Source: Polaromonas sp. (GTDB taxonomy: Bacteria; Pseudomonadota; Gammaproteobacteria; Burkholderiales; Burkholderiaceae_C). From it: a stretch of 53,211 nucleotides of DNA. This document shows positions 40,895 to 49,400 of the stretch, in pieces (the first letter of the stretch is position 1; each line of letters begins with the position of its first letter). The position numbers and the translations under genes were made by a program. The notes below the pieces were generated by a model, which did not search any database, had not been told where the DNA came from, and was given only the letters and a program-made list of their open reading frames with translations. Location of the stretch: the NCBI RefSeq assembly GCF_029945895.1, contig NZ_JAQSDL010000034.1, forward strand, positions 1 to 53,211, given 5' to 3'.

Positions 40895-41956
40895 ATGCAT
40901 TTCAAGCCCGACCTTTCGTCCTTTGGGGAGTCCACCGTGCTGGGCGGCCTGAGCCAGCCCGGGGATGCGCCTGCGCCCCTGCCGGCCCGTGTCAACGTGT
41001 TTGACGCCTGCAATGTCGGCGTAGTACTGCGCGCCGTGTTGTTCGTCGAGGCGGTGGTGGGCGTCGGCGCGATGTTCGGTGGCGGCATGTTTGTCGACTG
41101 GCTGCTGCGGTTTTCGCTGCTGACCGGCGGCGTGCTGCCCGCCACGCTGGCCTGGCTGATTGCCGCCTGCGTGCTCAAGGGGCGGCTGGCCCGGCTCGGC
41201 ACCACCCAGCAGTGGGTGGCTGGCGTCTCCCTGGGCGCGCTGGCGGGCCTGTATGGCTGCGGGCTGCTGGTGCTGCTGAATCTGCTCAATCCGGCGCCCT
41301 GGTGGGCCAGCGCTGCGGCCGGCGCCCTGCTGTCGGCGGTGCTGGTAGCCGGGCTGGTCTGGCGCGCCAAGGCGCGTACACCGGCGGCCACGGCGGCGCG
41401 CCTGGCCGAACTTCAGTCGCGCATCCGGCCTCATTTCCTGTTCAACACGCTCAACAGTGCCATTGCGCTGGTGCGCGCCGAACCCGCCAAGGCCGAAGCC
41501 GTGCTGGAAGACCTGAGCGAGCTGTTTCGCCATGCGCTGGCCGACCAGGGCGAGGCCGTCACGCTGGGCCTGGAGATTGCCCTGGCGCGGCGTTACATGG
41601 CCATCGAGCAGATCCGTTTTGGCGAGCGTCTGCAGGTGCAATGGACTCTGGACCCCGACGCCGATGCGGCCAAATTGCCGCCGCTGCTGCTGCAGCCGCT
41701 GGTGGAAAATGCGGTGCGCCATGGCGTGGAGCCCAGTGCCCAGGGCGCGCAGATCAAGATCACCACCGAACGGCGTGGCGGGGTGGTGGTGGTCAAAGTG
41801 ACAAACTCCACGCCCGCCGGTGTCGGTGAGCGGGGACACGGGCTGGCGCTGGCCAATGTGCGCGAGCGCCTGGCGCTGCTGCACGATGTGCAGGCGCAGT
41901 TCAAGACCGTGTTCAAGGACGGTGTTTTTCAAGTGAGGCTGGAGATCCCCCTATGA
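40895..41956 (+). CDS. LytS/AlgZ-type sensor histidine kinase
   Basis: A 353-residue inner-membrane kinase of the His_kinase (LytS) class. Four hydrophobic segments lie at about residues 45-150. The phosphoacceptor is His180 in RIRPHFLFNTLNS. The ATPase part has LLLQPLVENAVRHG and GHGLALANVRERL. Such kinases pair with LytTR-domain regulators, and the next gene overlaps it by 4 nt (ATGA). In Pseudomonas AlgZ/AlgR governs alginate and motility; here no alginate genes are present, so the regulon is unknown. Confidence 0.92.
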   Translation: MHFKPDLSSFGESTVLGGLSQPGDAPAPLPARVNVFDACNVGVVLRAVLFVEAVVGVGAMFGGGMFVDWLLRFSLLTGGVLPATLAWLIAACVLKGRLARLGTTQQWVAGVSLGALAGLYGCGLLVLLNLLNPAPWWASAAAGALLSAVLVAGLVWRAKARTPAATAARLAELQSRIRPHFLFNTLNSAIALVRAEPAKAEAVLEDLSELFRHALADQGEAVTLGLEIALARRYMAIEQIRFGERLQVQWTLDPDADAAKLPPLLLQPLVENAVRHGVEPSAQGAQIKITTERRGGVVVVKVTNSTPAGVGERGHGLALANVRERLALLHDVQAQFKTVFKDGVFQVRLEIPL

Positions 41957-42699
41957 CAGGCAAGCTGAGGGCGCTGATTGTGGATGACGAGGCGCTGGCG
42001 CGTTCGCGCCTGCGCACGCTGCTGGGCGACTGCACTGCGCCGCCGGCCTGCGTGGCTGGCGAAGCCGCGCATGCGGCGCAGGCCATGGACGCCCTGGGCC
42101 GCGAAACCTTTGATGTGGTCCTGCTCGACATCCGCATGCCCGGCGCCGACGGCATCGCGCTGGCGCAGACCATTGCCCGCCTGCCGCACCCGCCGGCGGT
42201 GGTGTTTGTCACCGCGCATTCCGAACACGCGGTGCAGGCCTTCGATCTCGAGGCGGTGGACTACCTCACCAAGCCCGTGCGCCTTGAGCGGCTGCAGCAG
42301 GCGCTACAAAAAGTGGAGCGGCTTGCGCAGGCAGGAAAAGGGCTGGAGACCGATTCGAGTGCTGATTTCCTGATCATCCAGGACCGCGGGCGGACCGAGC
42401 GTGTGCCGCTGGCCGAGGTGCTGTACCTCAAGGCCGAGCTCAAGTACATCACCGTGCGAACGGTGGGCAAAAGCTACATCCTCGACGGCAGCCTCAACGA
42501 ACTGGAGGAAAAATACGCCCAGCAGTTCATGCGCATCCACCGCAACGCGCTGGTGGCCCGCCGCGCGGTGCGCGCGCTTGAAAAACATTTTGATCCCGAG
42601 GAAGGGGAGGGCTGGGCCGTGCGGCTCAACGGCATCGACGAATTGCTGGCGGTGTCGCGGCGCCAGCTGAGCGCGGTGCGCGAGGCCATCGCCGCGTGA
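41953..42699 (+). CDS. LytR/AlgR-family response regulator
   Basis: A 248-residue regulator. The receiver domain carries the acidic pocket in IVDDEALAR and phosphoacceptor Asp59 (LLDIRMPGADG). The LytTR DNA-binding domain is at ~135-245 (YLKAELKYITVRT, FMRIHRNALVARRAV). It is coupled to the AlgZ-like kinase. Target genes cannot be read from this window. Confidence 0.94.
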   Translation: MTGKLRALIVDDEALARSRLRTLLGDCTAPPACVAGEAAHAAQAMDALGRETFDVVLLDIRMPGADGIALAQTIARLPHPPAVVFVTAHSEHAVQAFDLEAVDYLTKPVRLERLQQALQKVERLAQAGKGLETDSSADFLIIQDRGRTERVPLAEVLYLKAELKYITVRTVGKSYILDGSLNELEEKYAQQFMRIHRNALVARRAVRALEKHFDPEEGEGWAVRLNGIDELLAVSRRQLSAVREAIAA

Positions 42700-42853
42700 G
42701 CCCGCCGCCTGGCCGAAGCCGCCTACCCGTTCTGGCGACGCCGTCCTGCACCGGCGGGCTGCCTGTGGCGGTGAAATGAACACCCGCAGTGTCGGAGGTG
42801 CCGCCCGGGGGCGAGAGCCTGTGACCCCGTCCAGCGCCAGACAAGGAACACCG

Positions 42854-44080
42854 ATGAGTGAAGAAAAAACGCCTCAGACCATGCCCACAGAGCCTGTCGC
42901 CGCAGGGCCTGTTTCCGCCGATCCCGCCGATGCCACCGATCCCACCGATCCCGCGGTAACGACTTTCCCCGAGCCGGACCGGCTGCTTCTGCACATGCCG
43001 GTGGACATCCGCAACATGTCGCTGATGGTGCTGGCCGGCCTGGCCATCCTGTTCGTGCTGCACTGGGCCAAGGCGGTGTTCATCCCGGTGATGGTCGGCG
43101 TGTTGTTCAGTTATGCGCTCTCGCCGGTGGTCAACTGGCTGGAACTCAAGCGCGTGCCGCGCTGGCTCAGTTCTGCCGTGCTGCTGCTGGCGATTCTGGG
43201 CACGATCGGCTCGACGGCCTGGTCGCTGCGGGACAACGCGGCGCAGCTGGTGGAATCGCTGCCTGTGGCGGCACAAAAATTCCGCAATGCGACGAAGGTC
43301 AGGACCGGACAGTCGGACAGCACGCTGGACACCGTGCAGAAGGCCGCGTCGCAGATCGAGCAGGCCACCCAGGACGGTGCCAAACCGGGCAACACCCGCG
43401 GCGCCATGCGGGTGGTGGTCGAGCGGGCCAGCTTCAACGTCAAGGACTACCTCTGGACCGGCACCATCGGCCTGGTCACGCTGATCGGGCAGGCCGTCGC
43501 CGTCATTTTTCTGACCTATTTCCTGCTGCTGTCGGGCGACAGCTTCCGGCGCAAGCTGCTCAAGCTGGCGGGTCCCAGCCTGAGCAAGAAAAAGGTGACG
43601 CTGCAGGCCCTGCATGAGATCACCGGCCAGATCCAGCGCTACCTGCAGGTGCAACTGCTCACCAGCGCGCTGGTCGGGGCGCTGACCTGGCTGGCCCTGC
43701 TGTCCCTCGGACTGGAGAATGCGGCGGTCTGGGGCATTGTTGCCTTCGTGCTCAACTTCGTGCCTTATGTGGGTTCACTCATCACCGCCGCCGCCACGGC
43801 GCTGGTCGGCTTCCTGCAGTTCGGGACGCTGAACATGGCGCTGGTGGTCGGTGGCGCCTCACTGTTCATTCACACCATCGTCGGCAACCTGATCACGCCC
43901 TGGCTCACCAGCCGGGCCAGCCGCCTGAGCCCGGTGGCGGTCTTCGTCGGCCTTCTGGCCTGGGGCTGGCTCTGGGGCGTGTGGGGCCTGTTGCTGGGCA
44001 TTCCCATCATGATGATGGTCAAGTCGGTCTGCGACCGCGTGGACGACCTCAAGCCTCTTGGCGAGTTTCTGGGGTCCTGA
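42854..44080 (+). CDS. AI-2E family (PerM/YdiK) membrane transporter
   Basis: A 408-residue polytopic membrane protein of the AI-2E exporter / PerM family. About eight membrane helices are visible, including LMVLAGLAILFVLHWAKAVFIP and the C-terminal LSPVAVFVGLLAWGWLWGVWGLLLGIPIM (by motif), with the family's long central amphipathic region. The substrate is unknown; autoinducer export has been shown for only some members. I chose ATG 42854 because AAGGAACACCG precedes it; an upstream ATG at 42776 is in frame. The N-terminal tail includes four 9-bp tandem units. Confidence 0.88.
   Translation: MSEEKTPQTMPTEPVAAGPVSADPADATDPTDPAVTTFPEPDRLLLHMPVDIRNMSLMVLAGLAILFVLHWAKAVFIPVMVGVLFSYALSPVVNWLELKRVPRWLSSAVLLLAILGTIGSTAWSLRDNAAQLVESLPVAAQKFRNATKVRTGQSDSTLDTVQKAASQIEQATQDGAKPGNTRGAMRVVVERASFNVKDYLWTGTIGLVTLIGQAVAVIFLTYFLLLSGDSFRRKLLKLAGPSLSKKKVTLQALHEITGQIQRYLQVQLLTSALVGALTWLALLSLGLENAAVWGIVAFVLNFVPYVGSLITAAATALVGFLQFGTLNMALVVGGASLFIHTIVGNLITPWLTSRASRLSPVAVFVGLLAWGWLWGVWGLLLGIPIMMMVKSVCDRVDDLKPLGEFLGS
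42917..42952. repeat. 9-bp tandem repeat, four units, in the AI-2E gene
   Basis: GCCGATCCC, GCCGATGCC, ACCGATCCC, ACCGATCCC: a coding microsatellite giving ADPADATDPTDP in the hydrophilic N-terminal tail. A whole number of codons per unit means copy-number change would not shift the frame. Confidence 0.7.
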
Positions 44081-44099
44081 TCCACTTGCGTGTTCTTGA

Positions 44100-44156
44100 C
44101 CATTTTGGCTTTAAGCCCTTTTGTGGTCTGCGCAAGCAGCTATTGATTTGATAGCT
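44100..44156 (+). repeat. AGCAGCTAT-type repeat, copy g, overlapping the DTW gene start
   Basis: TTTTGGCTTTAAGCCCTTTT, GCGCAAGCAGCTAT and TGATTTGATAGC. The only plausible start codons for the DTW gene (TTG 44121, TTG 44148) lie inside it. Confidence 0.8.
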
Positions 44157-44801
44157 AACACGGCACCGCCCCGCCGCCCGTTTTGTCCGCGTTGCCTGCG
44201 TCCGCAGAGCGTCTGCATCTGCGCCTGGGTCAGGCCGGTGGCGCACGAGGTCGAGGTGCTCATCCTGCAGCACCCGCTGGAGGTGGATCACCCCAAGGGC
44301 AGCGCGCGGCTGCTGCACCTGAGCCTGCCGCGCAGCCGCCTGGTGACGGGCGAGGTGTTTGCCGACGCGGCCCTGCTGGCGGCGCCGTTTGAGGCGGCTG
44401 GGGCCGTGGCGGGCACCCCGCGGCACAACCTTCTTTTGTACCCGGACATACCGCAGGATCAGGTCATGGGTGTGCCGGCCCCGCCCGCCTTGCCCGCCGG
44501 GTGGCTGCGCGAGCCCTCCAGGCTGCGCCTGATCGTGCTCGACGGCACCTGGCGCAAGAGCCGCAAGATGCTTTACTTCAGCCCGCCGCTGCAGCAGTTG
44601 CCGCGTCTGTCGCTGCAGGGCCTGCCGCTGTCGCGTTATGGCATCCGTAAAGCGCATCGGCCCGACCAGTTGTCGACGCTGGAGGCGACGTGTGCGGCGC
44701 TGGCGCAGCTGGAGGGGCATGCCGAAAAATTCCGGCCCCTGCTGACGGCCTTCGACAGCTTTGTAGCGAGCCAGCTTGCTTACCGGCAGGAGAAAGCCTA
44801 G
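44121..44801 (+). CDS. DTW domain protein (tRNA-uridine aminocarboxypropyltransferase family)
   Basis: A protein of up to 226 residues. The N-terminal Cys cluster CPRCLRPQSVCICAW is the family zinc-like motif. The DTW signature is Asp141-Gly-Thr-Trp144 in VLDGTWRKSRKM, and the C-terminal RKAHRPDQLSTLEA block is conserved. The family installs acp3U on tRNA from S-adenosylmethionine. There is no in-frame ATG before the Cys cluster and a stop occurs at 44112, so translation must begin at TTG 44121 or TTG 44148, both in repeat copy g. The stop codon lies in the palindromic element 44798-44964. Confidence 0.88.
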   Translation: MWSAQAAIDLIANTAPPRRPFCPRCLRPQSVCICAWVRPVAHEVEVLILQHPLEVDHPKGSARLLHLSLPRSRLVTGEVFADAALLAAPFEAAGAVAGTPRHNLLLYPDIPQDQVMGVPAPPALPAGWLREPSRLRLIVLDGTWRKSRKMLYFSPPLQQLPRLSLQGLPLSRYGIRKAHRPDQLSTLEATCAALAQLEGHAEKFRPLLTAFDSFVASQLAYRQEKA

Positions 44802-44964
44802 TACGGCAACCCGAAAATATCGAAACATGAAAGCGCGCCTTCGTACCCATCGCGGCGTTGCAATCCTTGCGAAGGCGTACAGCCTTCGCTGCGGCTTGCG
44901 CCTTGTCCTGGGCACGAAGTCATCACTTTCATTTTGGCTCGCTACTTTCGTGTTGCAGTACTAG
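44798..44964. repeat. 167-bp imperfect palindrome providing both convergent stop codons
   Basis: CTAGTAC (44798-44804) and GTACTAG (44958-44964) are exact inverted termini. The arms match further in (CGGCAACCCGAAAATA versus CTGCAACACGAAAGTA on the opposite strand, then ATGAAAG...CTTCGT). The centre is a perfect 8-bp stem GCGAAGGC/GCCTTCGC (44869-44889). The TAG of the DTW gene (44799-44801) and the TAG of the ABC gene (44961-44963, reverse) are the same position in each arm. Confidence 0.75.
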
Positions 44965-45638
44965 TCGCCCAGGTCAATCGTTTCTGCCAGCGGCACACCG
45001 GCCGGCGCCGCATAGTCAGCGACCACGAAAGCGCGCGTGGGGTGGGCGGCGGCGTTTTGCAGCAGCGCCAGGATAAAACCCATCGACGCTTTGTCCAGCG
45101 CGGCAAACGGCATGTCCAGCAGCGTCAGCGCCGCACCCGAGGCAAAGGCCGCCGCCAGCCAGACCTTGCGCTTCGAGCCGGTAGACAACATGAAAAGCTG
45201 CTTGGCCAGCTCCGGCGCCAGCGCCAGGCCAGCCACACACCGCGCCAGCATGCCATCGTCAAAACCGGCATACGCCTGGCGCTGCATGTCGAAGTAGTGC
45301 GTGGGCGTCATCTGGTCAAACGCCTCTGTGCGAGGCTCCGTCCAGAACACCTGCTGGCGATAAGCCGCGGCTTGATCCCGCAGGGACACGCCGTTGATCT
45401 TCAATATTCCTGAGGCTGCCGGCAGTTGCCCTGCCAGCAGACGCAGCAGCGTGGTCTTGCCGCGCCCGTCGCCGCCGCGCACGAAGGTGACGCCCGGTGA
45501 AATGGCAACCGACAAGCCGGCGAACAGTTCGCACTCGGGATAAGAAAAGCACAGGCCTTCCGCCTGGAGAACCACGGAGCAGGCCGCTGCGCGCGGGGAG
45601 GGAAGGCCTGGACGATCCGTCAGGTCAGGGTGTGTCAT
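44961..45638 (-). CDS. Orphan ABC-type ATPase with degenerate catalytic motifs
   Basis: A 225-residue ABC ATPase-fold protein resembling CcmA-type subunits. Walker A is GGDGRGKT (residues 55-62), intact. The signature is LSTGSKRKV (151-159) for LSGGQ. Walker B is LTLLDMP: Asp175 is kept but the catalytic Glu is Met176. The H-loop His is also absent (VVADYA, ~205-210). ATP binding is plausible, hydrolysis doubtful. No permease gene is adjacent. I use ATG 45638, with an in-frame GTG a few codons upstream as alternative; neither has a clear ribosome site. Its stop lies in the palindrome 44798-44964. Confidence 0.82.
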   Translation of the reverse strand: MTHPDLTDRPGLPSPRAAACSVVLQAEGLCFSYPECELFAGLSVAISPGVTFVRGGDGRGKTTLLRLLAGQLPAASGILKINGVSLRDQAAAYRQQVFWTEPRTEAFDQMTPTHYFDMQRQAYAGFDDGMLARCVAGLALAPELAKQLFMLSTGSKRKVWLAAAFASGAALTLLDMPFAALDKASMGFILALLQNAAAHPTRAFVVADYAAPAGVPLAETIDLGD

Positions 45639-45864
45639 GTCTGTATTGGACACGATCCGCCATGGCCTGCACGCCGGCGCCAACCATCGTCTCCATCGGC
45701 GCGTACCAGGGGACTGCCGGGTCGGGAATGCCGGGCTGTGCAAAAAAAAGATCCCGGCCCTTCATTTTTCCTGCGCGCGGCCGTTATGCATGAAGGCACG
45801 CGTCACTGCGCGCCTGCTGTGCTCATCCGGCAGTCCGGATTCAGAAAATAAAGGAACAGTCATC

Positions 45865-46326
45865 ATGAAAAAATTTCTCCAGGTGCTCGTGGTCGGTCTG
45901 GCCGCCCTGAGCTTCAACATGTCTGCCACGGCTGCCGGCGAACAGGGGTCGGCCGCAGAAGCCACCGCGCTCGTCAAGAAGGCTATTGCCTACATCAAAG
46001 CCAACGGCAGGGAAAAGGCCTTCGCGGAATTCAGCAATCCGAACGGCCCTTTCAGGGATCGCGACCTCTACATGACCACCGTTGACACGGACGGAAAGAT
46101 GCTGGCGCATGGCGTCAATCCCAAGCTGGTCGGCAAGTCGCTGATCGAACTCAAGGACATTGACGGCAAATATTTCGTCAAGGAATACATCGACCTGGCC
46201 AAAGCCAAGGGCAATGGCTGGGTCGATTTCAAATGGCCCAACCCGATCACCAAAGTCGTCCAGCAAAAATCCATGTATGTCGAGAAAATGGACGACCTGG
46301 TCGTGGGTTGCGGCATTTACAAATAA
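45865..46326 (+). CDS. Exported single Cache (sCache_2) domain protein
   Basis: A 153-residue protein with a signal peptide (FLQVLVVGLAALSFNMSATAA-G, cleavage near 24). The mature protein is one Cache_2-type sensor domain: ALVKKAIAYIKANGREKAFAEF, FRDRDLYMTTVDTDGKMLAHG, and YVEKMDDLVVGCGIY. It lacks transmembrane and signalling domains, so it is a free periplasmic ligand-binding domain. AAAGGAACAGTCATC supports ATG 45865. Neighbours give no partner. A small-carboxylate ligand is possible by family. Confidence 0.9.
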   Translation: MKKFLQVLVVGLAALSFNMSATAAGEQGSAAEATALVKKAIAYIKANGREKAFAEFSNPNGPFRDRDLYMTTVDTDGKMLAHGVNPKLVGKSLIELKDIDGKYFVKEYIDLAKAKGNGWVDFKWPNPITKVVQQKSMYVEKMDDLVVGCGIYK

Positions 46327-46344
46327 GGCGGCTCCCTGAACAGC

Positions 46345-46380
46345 ACCGCCCGGGCGGTTGCCGCGCCCCGCAGCGGGGCG
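46345..46380. terminator. Paired GC palindromes after the Cache gene
   Basis: ACCGCCCGGGCGGT (46345-46358) is a perfect palindrome and CGCCCCG/CGGGGCG (46364-46380) is a 7-bp hairpin. They lie 18-54 nt beyond the Cache stop, before the convergent ndvB stop. No T-run; bidirectional function possible. Confidence 0.45.
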
Positions 46381-46498
46381 ACTCCGGCGGGGTCTGCAAG
46401 ACAAGTCTGCCTCGCGCGGGCACTGCGGATGAAAACGGCGGCTTACCCTTGTCCGGCAAGCGCAGCATGCTTCAAAGAAGATAGCGGCTGCCGTCGCC

Positions 46499-49400
46499 TC
46501 AGGGTCTGGCCTGCACCAGCAGGCTGGCCTGCATCGGCAGGTCCGCCAGCCGCACTACTTCGCCGGGCGCCAGCACACGGTCCGGCTTGAAGCCTTCTTC
46601 CGGCGCCACATCGGCGCGTTGCCAGCGCAGCGTCACCACCCGTCCGTCAAGACGCAGCGTGATGCCAAACGATGGCCAGTGCGCGGGCACACGCGGCGTC
46701 AGCGACAGCTCGGCCTGGCGAACGGACAGGCCGAGCAGCGTTTCCATGGCCGCGCGGTGCAGCCAGGCCGCCGAGCCGGTGTACCAGCTCCAGCCGCCGC
46801 GCCCCACATAGGGCGCAGCGCTGTAGATGTCGCCGGCCAGCACATAGGGTTCAATTTCGTAGGCGGGGCCGCGTACCGGGTCGGCGCTACGGTGCGCCGG
46901 GCTCAGGGCTTCCAAGCTGCGCCAGGCGGCTTCGACGTCGCCGCTCAGGGCCTGCGCCATCATGGCCCAGACGCCGGCGTGGGAGTACTGGCCGCCGTTT
47001 TCACGCACGCCGGGCGGATAGGCCTGGATATACCCCGGGTTGTTGGCGGCATGCTGCAGCGGTGGGTCCAGCAGGCGCAGCAGACCGGCGTCGTGGTCGA
47101 TCAACTGCTGCTTGACGGCCAACATGGCCGGCACGGTGAAGGGCTCGGTGGAAGCACCCGACAGCACCGACCAGGCCTGCGCGATCAGGTCGATGCGGCA
47201 TTCGCTGTTGGCGCTGGAGCCGAGCGGCGCGCCGTTGTCAAAAAACGCACGGCGGAACCAGGCGCCGTCCCATCCGGCGTCGTGCAGCGCGGCGATCCAG
47301 CCTTGCCGTGCCTGCAGCCATTGCTCGGCGCGAGCGGTCTCGCCCCGGGCCTGGGCCAGCGGGGCAAAGTCCTGCACCACGCGGCACAGGAACCAGCCCA
47401 GCCAGACGGACTCGCCCTTGCCTTCGTGGCCGACACGGTTCATGCCGTCGTTCCAGTCACCGGTCCCCATCAGCGGCAGGCCGTGCATGCCCACGGCCAG
47501 GCTGCGGTCAATGGTGCGCGCGCAGTGTTCGTAGACGCTGGCCGACTGCGTGCTGGTTTGCGGCGGGTAGTAGGCGTCTTCAGCGCCGTCGGGAATGGCC
47601 GGCCCGTCGATGAAGGCCACCGATTCGTCGAGCAGGGCGATGTCGCCGGTGATGTCGACGTAGTGCGCGCAGGCATGAGGCAGCCAGAGCAGGTCGTCGG
47701 AAAAATGCGTGCGCACGCCTTCGCCGCCCGGTGCGTGCCACCAGTGCTGCACATCGCCTTCGGGGAACTGGCGCGAGGCATTGAGAACGATCTGCGCGCG
47801 CAGGCGCGCCGGGTCGGCCAGGCCCAGCGCCATGGCGTCCTGCAACTGGTCGCGAAAGCCGAAGGCGCCGCCGGCCTGGTAGAACCCGGCCTTGGACCAC
47901 AGCCGGCAGACCACGGTCTGGTAGATCAGCCAGCGGTTGACCAGCGCGTCGAACAGGGGGTCGGGTGTTTGGACCTGCACCGTGCCCAGCAGTTGCGACC
48001 ACCAGGACTGCACCTGCTGCAGGGCCTGGCTGGTGTCCCGCTGTGCCCACTGCGCTGCCATCCGCTCGGCGCCGGCCCCGTCGGCCGCATGACCGAGGAT
48101 GAAGCTGAACCCCAGTTCTTCGCTGCCTGCCAGTACGAACTCGCTGGCGAGGGCGGCGCACGGGTCGACGGCGCCGCCGCTGCGCCGGCCCAGGCTGGCG
48201 GGCAGCACCAGCTGGCCCAGCGTGTCAAAAAATTCCCCGCGGTCGCAGGTCCACTGCGTTCCGCCCGCCGCACCTGAGAGGGCCAGGAAGGCCGTGCTGC
48301 CGCCAAAGCCCCCGCGTCCTTCACGCTGCTGGGCGAACACGGCCACCCGCTCAGCGCCGTTCCAGGTGTGCAGCGTGCGCCGGTTGCCCCGGGCTTCCCC
48401 CATCTGCCACTCGACCATGGCGATGGCGCGCAGCCGCCGCCGGGCGCCGCCCTGCTCGAGCCGCACGCGCACCTGCACCACCTTGATCGCGTCGTGCAGG
48501 TCGGCAAAAAACGTGGTCTCCAGCTGCAGGCCGGCGTGCCGCCCCTCAAACACCGAATAGCCCTGGCCATGGCGTATTTGCCAGCTGCTGGCCGGTGCGG
48601 CCAGCAGCGAGGGCGCCAGCGGAAAAACCTCGCCGCTGTCCAGGTCCTGCAGCAGCCAGTGTTCAAACGCGGGGTCGCGCACCGGGTCGTTCGACCAGGG
48701 GGTGACCTGGTGCATGCGGCTGTTGCCGGCCCAGGTGTAGCCACTGCCGGTCTCCGACACCTGAAAACCAAAAGACGGGTTGCCGATGACGTTGACCCAG
48801 GGCCGGGGCAGGCGCTGACCGCCTGTCAGCTCGAAACGGTATTCGCCGCTGGCGGCGTCGAAGCTCCCCGTTGCCACCCCGGCCGCCGCGACCGGCGCGT
48901 GACCGGCCAGCGCGGTGTGCGCCACCGCGTCGACCCGCTTGGGCAGCCAGCTTTCGCGCAGGGCTGCAACCTGCACTTCCAGGGGCCGCCCGTCGGCGTT
49001 GAGAACCACGCGGGCCAGCCCGGTCAGCGCGCTCTTTTCGCCAATGGACATTTCCTGCTCGCGCAGCAGGAAAAAACCCGCCGCCGTCGATGCGGCTTGA
49101 TCGCGCGGGAAGCTGTGCTGCACCGCCTGCGTCAGGCGGTCGCGCAGCGCGAGGATGTCGCGTTGCAGCGGCATGAGGTAGGAGTTGACCTCGCTGTTGA
49201 CCACCACCACATCGACGGCCAGTCCGCCGAAGGCCCACCAGGGCTGGGCGCGGAGCAGGGCATGCACCAGCGGCAGGCCGGCGGGGGAATGGATGCGCAG
49301 CAGCACGATGGGCTTGTCGCCGGACAGGCCGAAGCGCCAGAGCTGGCGCTGGTCCAGCGGGCTGCGTTCCGCCGGTCGGCCCACGCTGTACATCAGCGCC

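Noticed and set aside
45637..45864. In-frame upstream extension of the Cache gene
   Set aside because: The extension lacks a ribosome site and would bury the signal peptide; AAAGGAACAG precedes the ATG at 45865.
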